64,000 bases of DNA from Saururus chinensis (taxonomy: Eukaryota > Streptophyta > Magnoliopsida > Piperales > Saururaceae): NCBI GenBank assembly GCA_035235625.1, contig CP141143.1, positions 1,346,501 to 1,410,500 of the forward strand, in the 5' to 3' direction. Positions 24,822 to 40,428 of this stretch are shown here, piece after piece (position 1 is the stretch's first letter; each line of letters starts with the position of its first letter). A program made the position numbers and the translations under genes. A model generated the notes under the pieces. It had not been told where the DNA came from. It saw only the letters and a list, made by a program, of their open reading frames with translations, and searched no databases.

Positions 24822-27599
24822 CACTTCTGCTATTGCCATCCATCAATATTGTGCTAATGACCAAGCCCAATTTTATTTGTATCGGTGGCTTAACAAATGT
24901 AAATTTGTAAGACTTGTTGCTTGTATGAGAAAATTAAGAGAGGACAACTTTACACAAATTAGGCAAAAAGTTTTTTTAATAGTATTCCACAAAAAATAAA
25001 TTTTGTTGAATGAGGGGTTTTTTGGCAACTCCTTTAAAGGAAAAGAAAAATATTAAAATACATTTCCCCTCCAATTTTCATGAAAAGGGTTGGTGGAAAA
25101 AGAGAACCTCCCCTATGATGTGATATTTTATACTCTTAGGAGAAATCTCTTTATCTTTAGGGTTTGTCAAATGTACCTTAAGTTTAGCTTGCATATGTGT
25201 TATGATTGAAGCTTTAGCATTCTTAGACTTGCCCTTTATTAAGGTTATTTTGAAAATTTATGGGCGAAATAATGAAGGTGATGAGAGGAGAGTGTACAGC
25301 CTCTAGTCATTGCAATGTTGTTGTTGCTGGTTTCTTTTCTCGTTCTCACAATCTTCCATGTCTCATCACACCTCGCTTGTACACCCCTCTAAAAATAAGT
25401 AAATATAACTATAAAATAATATATACAAATAAATAATAGTGAAGAGAATAATAAAAGAAAAGGCAATTTTATAGTAATTAGGAAAATCTTTTACTATGTC
25501 ATACTCAAGGGTAGATTCAGGAAAATCGCTCAGTTATTGGGAGAGAAGATCAAGTGACCATATAGCCCCATCTAATAGACCCCTAGCGTCCCAATCTCAG
25601 CCACACTCTTACGGTGAAAATATTATGTTTCTAGGTTTTTTCTTATAAAAGTGTCATAATTTTAGAAAGAAAATAATATTAACCCAACAAATTAACTCGA
25701 GTTTTAGTTGAATAGCACATGTGGACCCCACTAAGCTCTGTGACTCGCAAGGTATATCTAAGTCAAAACCCAATAAAAAAAATTTTGTTGGATAGATTTG
25801 TTAGGTATATATCATTATCCAATGTAGAAGGGATGGAATCGCGGCGGCTTCTTGCGTAGTTGACTAGATCACTCTTGTAGAAGCGATCCTCTTCAAAGAG
25901 CAATTCTGGAGACGGTTTCTCATTTACAACAAGTTACAGGTACTTATGAGGTGGATGGATAATCCGGTCGCAGGAAAGACAATGGGGAAAGAGACTTAAG
26001 GGTGGGAGTGATGTGCGATCTCTCACAAGGTCAATAAAGAGGGCTATCCACCTCATTCCCTCAAGAAATTGGCAAATGCGAGCCCAGCAGGTCTGGCCAA
26101 CCGCCATTGACGACCTGGAGGACCGGAACTAACAGACCCTCCAGCTGAGCGGAGCGGTGGAGAAACGAGAAATTCTTACGGCATACGCAGTTGGCTTTGT
26201 ATTTCACCATTTTAAAGCATGACCCATTAGCATTTATAATTGTTGTGTATTGTACCGTTTTAAGGCACTATTTATTAACATTTATGACCACTTAGTATCC
26301 TGATGCTCCATAATTATTTTATAATTTATTTTATAAATAATAAAATATACAGCCAATAAAGTGTGCGACTTTACACCTGAAAATTTCTCTAAGCCGTGAC
26401 AAGGAAAAACTGCACCTCAGTCAGGGACACCAAAGACCTCGTCTTAAAAATTGACAAACTTAAATTTCTACGTCCAATAACTGCCTTTCTCTCTTTCCCT
26501 CCTTTTTTTTTTTTTTTTTTAATGGCACTAATCGAATAATTGCCTATTTACTACATATCAACTGATGCTCATCTCATAATCCCCTGCTCCTCAGATCCTT
26601 GTATATTCGGTTGGGAAGCACTTCATAGCGATTCCGACCGAGCCAACTACATGACAAATACGTTGTTAACTTTCAATTTAAATTCCATCTATAATTGAAC
26701 TCGTATTGAACACATACTTAAATTCATGCGATACCATGTAACTTTATTAAATACGTATTCCTATATCAATGTGAAGCCTGTTCTGAAGGGGAGCTCTCTC
26801 TGCTGGAGAAGACGTGTGTCGAAGAGCAGGGCAGGGGTTCTTCACCCAGGAGTACTCAGCCGCTTGTCTACCGACAGAGTTTTTGATTTTCATTTCTTTT
26901 GTTCTTTTCATCTGAAACTGGGTTGTGTGTGCATTAAAAAAAGAGAGAAAAACGCTGAAAGGAACCCCTCAGTCAAAGCTCAAGCGATTCCATTTCACGG
27001 GCTTGGCAAATACTAATTGAAAATGGCTAGTCAAAAGAACTAGACAGATTACATGGGTAGTAAAAAAAACAAATCAAATACTCAAGTGCCGGTCTTCTGC
27101 AATCAGGAAAGCAAAAGAATGCGGTGGTCATACTTCGTCAACAGACAAATTAGTGGTTGCTCTTCCTTTCAGACGTTGAATGCATTGAGGAACACAGATT
27201 ACTTTAAGGTCGAATTCCTTTCAGATGGCTATGTAATCAAATTTTAAACGGGCCCTTCTTCTGCTGCTTTTCACCAAAAAAGTGAGGAGAACAAAAGGCG
27301 TTCCCGATATAGTTTCTTCACCAGCTGTAAGTTCCTTGTCTCAAGTCTGTACCTCTCTAAATTTTAGTATGGTAAACAGGGGAGAATCAGGCTGTTGAAG
27401 GGAGTCAAGAGTTACTTGTGACATGATTATTCTATCCTATTTAGCTCTGTGCTTGTTCAAATTTATATGCTTTAGCAATCAGCAAAAACAAAGAATTTTT
27501 TTAGAATGTTGAAAGAGATTTTTGTGGCATATTTTTTCATGAAATTTCTCTCCTTCTTTCTCAAAGAACAAGAGAGGCAACGCAGAGGAGACTTGAGAC
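24822..27599. other. Intergenic, repeat-rich, no gene recognised
   Basis: Low-complexity AT-rich sequence with a long T run at about 26507-26520. A block at about 26197-26245 resembles 19848-19890, with a further degenerate echo near 26258-26300. 25840-26180 is richer in GC but has no credible ORF. The last few hundred bases are the upstream region of the receptor kinase at 27600. Confidence 0.5.
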
Positions 27600-30725
<3,126 letters not shown>

Positions 30726-33320
30726 TGTTGACCCAAGACGATGTATCAAAATATAACAGTTGATTTCCAGTCACCAAACATCCTCATCAGTGCTCTCTCT
30801 ACTAGCTAGACTTGTGTCGTTGCTAGATTTTGATCTCCTGCTGTTCTCTAATTTTTATCTATGCTACCTCACGACTGTAGAAAAGAAGAATAAAAAAAAC
30901 TCTTGACTATTGTCAAATGTTGACAAAGTGCAGCATATATTGACTCATCAATCACCATTACTATTTTCATTAAAAAAAGGTTGAAGCAGGTGCTCCAAAT
31001 GTCAAACCCGCAGGACCCAAGTGCTGAAGACCAACACACAAATGCGTCCATCTTCCAGACATAGAAGTTGTCGCCATGTAGTATTTAAAATTAAGGTTGC
31101 CTGAATTATCTACCTTCTCCTTTGGAATTTTGCTATTATTTATGGTACATGAATAGTTATCTTAAGACCCCACAACAATGGCCTTTTTTACTTTGTATTT
31201 TCAATTTATGATAAGGAAGCGTTGATGAGCAATGACCTCTTCAGTAGAGGGTGGATATCTCTACCCCTTCAAAAAGTTCAAGAAATTCATTTTACTCTCC
31301 GATTGCACATCAGAAAATTAAGTGCATATACACAAGCAATTCCCTTCATAAGAAGTAAATGGCACAAGTTGGGGAAGAGAAAGCTCCAAGGCCTACTCCT
31401 CTCAATCTTTACAATTAGGGATCAAACTCTATCCAATTACTTTTGGTTATGCGATCCGCATATCGACGTTCGACTTTAGAATCTGGGCTCGTGCCAATCC
31501 CAAGTGGTTGCATCTTACACAGTCTGGTGGCTCTTCGGAAATCAGTGGAGTACCATCCGGGATCTGCATGCGCAAGTGGTGTGGTGACAAAAGGGTACGA
31601 AGGGACCATGCTACGCTACTCGAGATCTCAGAGTTTACTTGTCATGACTCATGAAGGGGACATTCTCTTTTCCTTTGTCTGGCAAAACAAGCAAAAGTGT
31701 GAAGAAACAGAGTGGGACTAACAACTATGAGGTAATGGGTGTTGTCACTGTTGTGTCTCCGATCAAATCCGGCGACGGTGAAACTTTTGTCTGCAATTGT
31801 TTGGGTGCTTCGAACAGGAATCTCACCTAGAGAAGAAAATGTCAAAACCCGTGTTTTGGACCGGAGTTGATACCAGGAGCGTTCTTGCTTGACACCGGCA
31901 TCGAGATGTTTTCCTGGAAACCAACTTGATTTGAAATTGGAATGCCATTATTCTCAGCTGAGATATCAATTTCTTATGCTGAGTAGTTGGGCGGTGGTTT
32001 TGCTGTTTCTGTTTTCTTCTGTTAATTTTTTGATTAGGTGAGTATAGGTTGAGATACAATAGGATTTGATCTCCAATGGAGGAAGCTATTGATGATAGGG
32101 TGTGCAGCTGGCGTGATGTACAGATAGTCAAATGGGATGCTTGTAATATCAAATTCCATCCTCCGAAATTGATCAGGAAAAAAGGTTGTGCATGTTGTCT
32201 CTTACCGCTTCCCGTCAAAATTTATTTGACTCATCTATTTTCGACCGGCGAGGGCTTGGTACTGTTTACTGAGTCACATTTATTGTTCTGAAGCCGTCCA
32301 AATATAATTGGGTTGATGATAAAAAATTTAAGATTTTCCAGAACTGCTCTCTTAATTTTCTTAAATAAATACTGATTATATATTCTTTGTCTTCAAATTT
32401 GAGAAATTTTGAAATCGGATGAAAAATAAAAATTGGCTCCGGATATAAGAGGGGACTACATATCAGGAAAAATGTGATTCCTACTCGAAAATAAAATACA
32501 GCAAACTAAACGACTTGCACGAGGATATTAGACCATGTGTGAATCTGAATGTTGTTTGAAGTTTCAACATCAAAAGGCATCTAAACTTCTTTTATCTGTA
32601 CCTAAATACACGACTGGAGATACCAAAAAATCAATTCATGGAGGTGGGGACCCAAATCCATAGTCTTGTTGCATTTGCAAGTGGGCCTCTCCTCTTGCTT
32701 TTGTACTTGTTTCAGTGCACCCAACTCACAATCTTATCCCTCATTGACAGTGCTCTTTCCGTCTCACAAGTTACTCAAACCTGCAAAAGATTTTAGATGA
32801 TGGCCCGTTGAAAAGCTTTGCCTCTAAAAACTAGAAAAAGGAAATAAATAAGAGCCCCGTTTATATTAGCCAGGCATATGGCACATATAATTCAGGGGAG
32901 CAGATTATTTTCTACCTGTTGATCTCGATCCAACCATTTATAAAAAAGGGCTTATGCTACTGCACGTGAACCTAAGCTCATACAAACTTTTTACTATAAA
33001 TAAAAATTTGATAACTTGTGGAGGCAATACCAGAAAGTTGCCTAAGAGGAAAAGGTTTGTCACTTTCTAATGTATTTTCATTTTCAGATTACTAGGCTGA
33101 TCTTGTAGTCCTCTACGGCTCTACTGCTTAGTCCAACTTATTTAAACTCCAAGCTTTCATCATCCTCCACCATCTAGGACTCGCTCCTCATTCCAACACT
33201 CTCCAGAGCCTCTTTTCCTCATCCTGACAGTTATTCATAGCCAAAAACCCGAACTGTAAGTTTCTTCAATGCTCGTGTCTTACAATTTGCTTCCTGGTTG
33301 CCGTTGATTACATCATAGGG
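30726..33320. other. Intergenic between CRK and LRR receptor genes
   Basis: Starts with the CRK 3' UTR. The ORFs at 31.2-32.3 kb lie in all frames, lack motifs and are probably chance. The last 200 bp is the promoter and 5' UTR of the LRR gene: TATTTAAA at about 33139, and a possible very short 5' UTR intron (GTAAG at 33256 to AG at 33318). Confidence 0.5.
33139..33146 (+). promoter_or_regulatory. Candidate TATA box of the LRR receptor gene
   Basis: TATTTAAA about 180 bp upstream of the start codon at 33321, in an otherwise C/T-rich 5' leader. Position is plausible; there is no other support. Confidence 0.45.
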
Positions 33321-36245
33321 ATGGATAGGCATAGGATTCATAAGTTTGAATGCATGTTGTTTGTGTCTCTCATCAGCGTCATACTAGGAGATTCTCATGA
33401 TGGTATTTCCATGAACTCGAACTTACTCCTCGGGATAAAATCTAAATTTGTCGACCCTGAACGAGTCCTTGAAAGTTGGTCCCTAGAAACCAATGTTTGC
33501 AGTTGGAAGGGAGTGATATGTTCCATGGATCACACTCATCTCCTGGGTCTCAATTTAGCTGGGCTAGGCTTGTCTGGTTCAATCCCCACCGAGATATCCC
33601 TTCTGGTTTCCATCCAAACACTGGACCTGTCGTCTAATTCCCTAACTGGCCCAATTCCGTCAGAGCTCGGAGAGCTAGGGAATTTGACAGAACTTCTCCT
33701 CTACTCAAATTATCTCTCCAACTCTATCCCACCCGAGATCAGTCGTTTGACAAAGCTCAGAGTTCTTAGAATAGGAGACAACTTGCTCACAGGTGAAATC
33801 GTCCCATACATTGGGAACTTGTCTCAACTTGAGGTATTGGGTCTTGCCTCCTGCCAACTGAGCGGAAGCATTCCAGCTGAAATTGGCAATTTGAACCATC
33901 TAAAAGCATTGAATTTGCAGAGGAACAATCTCACGGGAACCGTACCGGAAGAGATTGGTCACTGCGCAATGCTGCAAAATCTCTCATTAGCTTACAACAG
34001 GATTAAAGGAGAAATTCCTTCAACGCTAGCAAACCTCAAGGATTTGGAGATTTTGAATATGGCCAACAACAGCCTCTCCGGCCCGATCCCCATCCAGTTG
34101 GGTACTCTCTCCCAACTGAAATATCTGAATTTGCTTGGGAATACATTAACTGGCACCATACCCGCTGAGCTGAATCAGTTGGGCAAGCTCGAGACACTTG
34201 ACTTATCTGATAACAATCTCTCAGGACCCATTAATGTCTCCAATGCCAACTTGAGAAGTCTCAAGTCCCTGGTTCTCTCAGAAAACTTTCTCACAGTACT
34301 CCCTGGCAATCTTTGTGTAGGCAACTCGAGTTTGGAAGTCCTGTATGTTTCAGAAAATCTGCTCTCCGGGCCGTTTCCATTGGGACTTCTTGGCTGTTCA
34401 TCGCTTGAGGAGTTGGATCTTTCGAACAACAGCTTCAGTGGAGCAATCCCAGCAGGGATCGACAGATTGGGGAGGTTGAGGAACCTGGCTCTCCACAACA
34501 ACAGCTTCAGCGGATGCATGCCTACAGAAATTGGAAACCTTACCAACGTGGAGATTCTATCACTTTTCCACAACAGTCTCTCCGGAGGGATCCCAGTTGA
34601 AATTGGGAAACTTCAAAGGTTGAAAATTCTCTACCTCTATGAGAATCTGATGTCTGGGCCTATACCAAGGGAGCTCACAAACTGCTCGAGCTTGGAAGAG
34701 ATTGACTTCTTCGGGAACCATTTCACAGGGCCCATACCCGAGACGATTGGCAAGCTCAAGAACCTCGTTCTCCTTCTGCTGAGGCAGAACGACTTGTCGG
34801 GTCCTATCCCGGCGAGCTTGGGCTACTGCAAGAAGCTCCAAAATTTGGTTTTGGCTGACAACAAACTCTCTGGTACATTGCCACCGACTCTCAAGTATCT
34901 CAGGGAGCTGATCCTCATCACACTCTACAACAACACTTTGGAAGGCCCGATTCCAGAATCTTTCACCCTCCTGAAGAATCTCACAAGCATCAATTTTTCC
35001 CACAACAGATTCACTGGGAGCATCTCCCCAGTTTTGGGTTCGACTGCTTTGATCAAATTGGACTTGACAAACAACAGCTTCACGGGTCCTATTCCACCAT
35101 CAATTTCTGGTTCAACAAAGCTTACCCGACTGCGCCTCGGGCATAACAGCTTAAACGGGTCCATTCCGTTGGAACTCGGCCAGCTTACAGAGCTCCACCT
35201 TCTGGATTTGTCATCTAATGAACTCACGGGTGAACTGGGGTTCGAGATCTCAAACATGAAGCAGCTGGCTCTTCTTCTGCTTAATGGAAACAGACTCGTG
35301 GGCAGGATCCCTTCATGGCTAGGGGACTTGCATGCTCTTGGTGAGCTTGACCTCTCATCCAATTATTTCAGTGGAACAGTTCCAGCTGAACTGGGTAGAT
35401 GTTCGAGTCTGCTTAAGCTATCTCTCCACAACAACCACCTCTCAGGCACAATCCCACTGGCGATTGGTCAGTTAACTTCATTGGATGTGCTCAACTTGCA
35501 GAACAATAATCTGTCGGGTCCAATTCCTTCTACACTAGAGCACTGCAAGAAGCTCTACGAGCTTAGACTTGCTGAGAATGCTTTGACGGGTCAAATACCG
35601 CCTGAGCTTGGCAAACTCACTGAGCTGCAAGTGATATTGGATCTCAGTAACAATCTTCTGTCTGGTGAAATCCCTTCCTCTCTTGGCAATCTCGAGAAAC
35701 TAGAGAGACTTAACCTCTCCCTCAATCTACTCGAAGGGCGATTACCTGCTTCGCTTGAAGAACTGAACAGCCTTCACAGGCTAAATGTCTCATATAATCT
35801 TCTCCAGGGGAAGATTCCCTCGAGTTTCACTCAGTTCCCTCTGGGCTCCTTTTTTGGTAACAAAGATCTATGTGGACCGCCATTGATGAAATCTTGCGGT
35901 GGCCCGGCGGGTTCGCTGGGGAAAGAGCTACCGACGAGCACTGTAGCAGCAATTGTGGTGGCAATCGTGTTTACTTCAACCCTGGTATGTTTGCTGATGC
36001 TCTACGCAATGCTGAGAATATGGTGCAACTGGAGAAAAGTCTCGGTTTCAAGCTCAGACAGTGCCGGCTTTGACCAAAAGGGGGAAGAAGAGAAATGGGT
36101 GTGTGTTGACATGGTGAAGAGAAGTGGTGACTACTGGAAGATGAATTCGGCTCTTGTTTCTGCCCCAGATATAATTCTGTCCAATGAAACTTGCATCCTT
36201 CAATCCAAAAGCAGCCCCAGTTTGGTGGATATATCATTAGTCTAA
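33321..36245 (+). CDS. LRR receptor-like protein without a kinase domain
   Basis: An uninterrupted 974-residue ORF in one exon. A signal peptide (CMLFVSLISVILG) is followed by a plant LRR N-terminal cap with NVCSWKGVICS. About 30 plant-type 24-residue LRRs run from roughly residue 70 to 830, with the LxGxIPxxLGxLxxLxxLxLxxN pattern throughout. Then come a C-terminal cap (CGPPLMKSC), a transmembrane helix at about 872-897 (VAAIVVAIVFTSTLVCLLML) and a basic stop-transfer stretch. The cytoplasmic tail is only about 75 residues, Ser- and Glu-rich, and the ORF then stops at 36243-36245. The ectodomain resembles that of LRR-XI/GSO-type receptor kinases, but no kinase motif follows and none is seen within 1 kb downstream. 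It could be a true receptor-like protein or a kinase that lost its catalytic half. Ligand unknown. Confidence 0.88.
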   Translation: MDRHRIHKFECMLFVSLISVILGDSHDGISMNSNLLLGIKSKFVDPERVLESWSLETNVCSWKGVICSMDHTHLLGLNLAGLGLSGSIPTEISLLVSIQTLDLSSNSLTGPIPSELGELGNLTELLLYSNYLSNSIPPEISRLTKLRVLRIGDNLLTGEIVPYIGNLSQLEVLGLASCQLSGSIPAEIGNLNHLKALNLQRNNLTGTVPEEIGHCAMLQNLSLAYNRIKGEIPSTLANLKDLEILNMANNSLSGPIPIQLGTLSQLKYLNLLGNTLTGTIPAELNQLGKLETLDLSDNNLSGPINVSNANLRSLKSLVLSENFLTVLPGNLCVGNSSLEVLYVSENLLSGPFPLGLLGCSSLEELDLSNNSFSGAIPAGIDRLGRLRNLALHNNSFSGCMPTEIGNLTNVEILSLFHNSLSGGIPVEIGKLQRLKILYLYENLMSGPIPRELTNCSSLEEIDFFGNHFTGPIPETIGKLKNLVLLLLRQNDLSGPIPASLGYCKKLQNLVLADNKLSGTLPPTLKYLRELILITLYNNTLEGPIPESFTLLKNLTSINFSHNRFTGSISPVLGSTALIKLDLTNNSFTGPIPPSISGSTKLTRLRLGHNSLNGSIPLELGQLTELHLLDLSSNELTGELGFEISNMKQLALLLLNGNRLVGRIPSWLGDLHALGELDLSSNYFSGTVPAELGRCSSLLKLSLHNNHLSGTIPLAIGQLTSLDVLNLQNNNLSGPIPSTLEHCKKLYELRLAENALTGQIPPELGKLTELQVILDLSNNLLSGEIPSSLGNLEKLERLNLSLNLLEGRLPASLEELNSLHRLNVSYNLLQGKIPSSFTQFPLGSFFGNKDLCGPPLMKSCGGPAGSLGKELPTSTVAAIVVAIVFTSTLVCLLMLYAMLRIWCNWRKVSVSSSDSAGFDQKGEEEKWVCVDMVKRSGDYWKMNSALVSAPDIILSNETCILQSKSSPSLVDISLV

Positions 36246-37139
36246 CAAAGCATCTTACTTTTTCTGTACATGGCAGCTTCTTGTTTCTTTTTTCGCCTTC
36301 GTTCCCGATTTTTGACGCGAGTAATGCTGAGAAAGGCGCCGAGTTGGTATCAAATGTTCTATGAGAAACCAAATAAGAGGTGAATAGATTGTACTTGTGA
36401 TTCGCTTGAGACTCAGAGCTTTTAATCAACATTTGATTCGGTTGTCAATTTGAACGGAAAGCCAGTGGGTAATTGGCAACCGAGTTGTAGAACATTCATG
36501 GGCCGATTCGCGTTAAGACTTGATTTCCCCAAGAATCTGTCTGAACGTTTTTTAACTTTTTTTGGCATGAGATCTGTCTAAACTTGTACCCGTCAATTGT
36601 CTCTTTTTCTTATTTTAATGCACCAATTCGCGTTAAGACTTGATTTCCCCAACAATCTGTCCGAACGTTTTTTTAACTTTTTGGCATGAGATCTGTCTGA
36701 ACCTTTACCTGTCAATTGTCTCTTTTAAAGCCCATTTAGATATTAATAATTTGTATACTTTTTCAGACAACCGGTGGTTCATTGCAAAGCAAATGAAGTC
36801 GGTTCCCAGATGGACAAACTGCAAAAATCGTGGGGTCTTGCAATTTCTTGACTTCCCGCTCTAAAGTGAACCACAAAATTTCTTCTTTTTTTCGGATAAG
36901 AACCTCAAATTTTTTTGAGTGTAACGTTTTTGGGTAGTTGATATATGCAGCCAGTCTTGCTCAGAGTTCATCCTGTTGTTTTTATGTTAGTTCATCTTGG
37001 AATTTAGTTAGATGACCACGTCGTGAAAGTCACGGGAGCAGACTATAACGAGCCCATTTTGATGGTCTCGTTCAAGACATTCGAACTTTAAAGAGCAAAC
37101 CCAATGTTACTGGAGAGAGGGAGAGAGAGACTCCGTAGT
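36246..37139. other. 3' flank of the LRR gene, with a 120-bp tandem duplication
   Basis: Contains the LRR gene 3' UTR and the duplication listed next. No kinase-like reading is found on the plus strand here. A GAGA-rich run lies at about 37112-37130, next to the hAT-like element. Confidence 0.6.
36505..36730. repeat. Tandem duplication, about 120-bp unit
   Basis: ATTCGCGTTAAGACTTGATT begins at 36506 and at 36626, and similarity continues through GGCATGAGATCTGTCT to CAATTGTCTC, with scattered differences and small length changes in T runs. Confidence 0.9.
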
Positions 37140-38205
37140 TAGGGCTGTCAATGGGTAGGGTATGGGTTGGGGTAAGGCTTTACCCATATCCATACCCGCT
37201 TCTAGAAATTTTACCCATACCTTACCTATTACCTATTTTCACATTCATTACCCATATTCTACCCATTACCCATTATTATTGGGTAAATAGGCGGGTAAAT
37301 AAGCGGATAACGGGTAAACGATAAACCAATTAATAAATAAAAATAATAACAATTATATATTTTAAAAGTCTATTTAAAGTACAAAAAAATTAACATAATA
37401 TAAACTTATAAGGACCTCACAATTTATATATAAAAAAAACATAGTAAGAATCTAACACTTTATATAAATTTAAATAATTAAAAAAACTAAGACTCAAAGA
37501 TGTTTTCATCACTCCAAATTTACTGACTCATTATACCAAAATGCTACAAGATGCACCCTTTTTATATAAAAAAAGTAAAGACAAAAAAGATTTACTAAGT
37601 TCTCTTACATTTTTTCTATAAGAAGTTTGTATTATAAGTTTATACATATTTCTCAAAAACCTTCTATCCAATGCACTCAGAGGTTGTTCGTCAGGAGAGA
37701 CTAAGAGGAAGTCAGGTTAGTCATCGGAGAAAGGAGTAGGAGAAATAATATAAAAGAAACACTGCACTAAGACACCACTGCCCTATGCCCCGTTCGCCAC
37801 CCTTAATTTGTGGGTGGTCGATCAAAAGAAAACAACTAATGCCACTTATAATTTAGGGTTTGTTAGGTGAGTAATGGGTACTTACTTTAGGCATTTGAAT
37901 CAGGCTGGGCGGGTTATTGGGCTTGGGCATTAGGACTAGACGGGTTATTGGGCTGGAAATTAGGGTAGTGAGTAAATTATAAATATATATAAATAATTCG
38001 ACATAAAAATAATAATAGGTATTATATATATTAAATCAGGTAACAGGTATGGATAAGGGGTTACCCATACCTTACCCATGTAATAAATAGGCGAATAAAA
38101 TTACCCACTTAATTTACTTTTTATTTATTTATTAATTATTCACTCACAAATTTTGAATCAGGTAAGTGAATAAAGCGGGTAAATGATTAACCATTGACAT
38201 CCCTA
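37140..38205. mobile_element. Non-autonomous hAT-like element
   Basis: The left end reads TAGGGCTGTCAATGG; the right end, reverse-complemented, reads TAGGGATGTCAATGG. An 8-bp duplication flanks it with one mismatch: TCCGTAGT at 37132-37139 and TCCATAGT at 38206-38213. Both features are typical of hAT elements. The 1,066 bp has no transposase ORF. Near each end are many GGGTAA/TACCC words that resemble subterminal binding sites. Confidence 0.85.
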
Positions 38206-38213
38206 TCCATAGT

Positions 38214-40428
38214 TCGTACAAAGTCCCTCCGACTTCAACGCTGGAAGTGTGACTACCGAACCTGGCACCCCGACCGCGTGTCATATGCCAACTCTTCGAT
38301 TTGTTCGCCGTGATAAAAAAAAAAAAACATCACCCCCGTTTTGACTTAACGACTTCCGACTAAATCGATGGGGTAAACAAAACGAAGAAAGACAACATGA
38401 ACGGGATTACGTGAAAAATATGGAATGTACGCTCCATCTGCATGTCCCAAGGAGCCACCACTAGAGAAGCCTCCATGGGACTAAAAGAGCAGCAGACAGA
38501 AGATTTAATGTGTGCAAAAGGTGGCCGCTCTGCCCATCAAAGTATAAGCAGTCGGATTGGAAGGTTTTGCATCCCAGCACTGTAAAGACGAGATAACAAA
38601 GTACAAACTAAACAGCATCACTTATAAAATCTAACTTTTGGATCGGAAAAGCTTTTCGAAAGAAATCAGAATAATAAGTACAGTTCCGAACCAGACTTGC
38701 TACGCTGTACATAGCTAGTCCTTAGCTCGCATTGACACATCCACATGCCTTCGGGATGTACATATTATGCAAGGAGACCTCATATTCAGACGGAGAAATT
38801 AACCACACTCCTGGGTTCATGCTAGGCTACAAACCCAATCATCTAGACAACACCCAACAATAATAAGAGTTCACAAACACGAACGAGATAATGAGAGATG
38901 AAGAAAAGATGATAAACCCTAATAATGTGAGAAGAGAGCCAGGGAATGGACAATGAAGGCGGCGGCATCTTCTCTTCTTATAGGCTCTAGCAGTAGAACT
39001 CACACCATTTGAGGGCAACGATCTAGGGCTAAGGTGTCGGGCAGCGGGCAGGGTATGGAGGGCAATCTTTATAGTGTTATTATTTTATCTGAACGCATTT
39101 CTTGTTTTTTATGTTATTTTTTAATAACAGGAACGGTTCTAAGGTTACACGGACTGCAAAAGTCGGCAAACATGGGTGCAATATAATAAAGATGAAGAAA
39201 TTCGCCTCCTTATAGAAGTGAGCTATTGCCACTACTTAAAAAAACTGTGGTAACTTTTGCCTCATCTGATGGATGAGGATAGCAATGCGCCACAGAATCG
39301 ATTTCTGTGGGTGCAAGAGGCAGATGATGACAATTGACAAACAGGGAGTAACCTCGCATGTGTACAAAATGTAAACCAAGACAGCCTGCGAGCATAAGCA
39401 TTGTAAGCATGCTTGAGATTCAGCTAGCAAAGAAGATGACTATGCGCAAATGAAACGGCAATCCATCTACAAGAACACTTGTGTTTTCTGGCACCGCGAC
39501 CCACCTCTTTGGCTAAATAGGCATCTGCCTCCGTCTCACTTTAATATTCCCGATGAATTGGAACTTTTGGTTTTCTAATCATGACTATTGAACTGGGACG
39601 AAGGGCGTGCAATCCATGCACAGTAGCGTGGTTCAAATGTTTAGGGTGTGTCGTATCCATCGGCAATAGACGGATATGGACATGCTCAGATGGTGGACAC
39701 CCCTCACCCGCGTCCATCTGTTTACATGCCAACTTTGAAGAGTTCATGGTTTTACCCTTTGAGCCACAATATGTATGGGATAAATATGGAACCCGGACAC
39801 TGATCCTCGCTCGATCAGGAGCTTTGACTTAGCAGTTTAGGAAATGGTAGTAGCACATAAGATGAAAAAAAGTAGGCCCAATCATTAAAAGAGCAGACTC
39901 CAAATCTGGCACAAGAGGACGCAACTTTTTACCCCTGGTTTATACGTAGACAAAATCACGAGTCTCAAGTCCAACACACAAGGAAATATTGGATAAACTC
40001 CACTTTTGCCAAATCGTTATTTTATCACTGGCAAGAAGTTAGCATTCTTTTCACCCCTGTGAAAAAGGGAGACTGCCTGGAATATTTTGTGAGAATATTT
40101 GGTGAAGGAGTCACGTGGAAACATGAACAAATTTTTAACAACCATGAACAAATTATACTTCTCTATCGATGGTTTAGCAAAACTTTTGGCAGCTCTTACC
40201 CCAATATATTTGTCTTTACATGTAGACATCACCTTTTCCCTCCCTCTATTTCAATTTCACATTTTAACTGGCGTATAAGCCCCAAATCTATCTGCCAGCC
40301 ACACACTCAAAACGGGGCCAGCGTGTGGTCAATGATATATCAACGATTCTGTATACAAAAGGCTTGGCCAAAACCTCAAAATATTATTCACAGGTATAAA
40401 AAAAAACACACAAAAAATTTAGTTAATT
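38214..40428. other. Intergenic, no gene recognised
   Basis: No recognisable coding or RNA gene. Several ORFs of 60-145 codons overlap on opposite strands and lack motifs. The last part is the MORC gene 3' UTR and downstream flank. Confidence 0.5.

Noticed and set aside
33705..35362. Long antisense ORFs across the LRR gene
   Set aside because: Shadows of the repeated LRR codons on the opposite strand.
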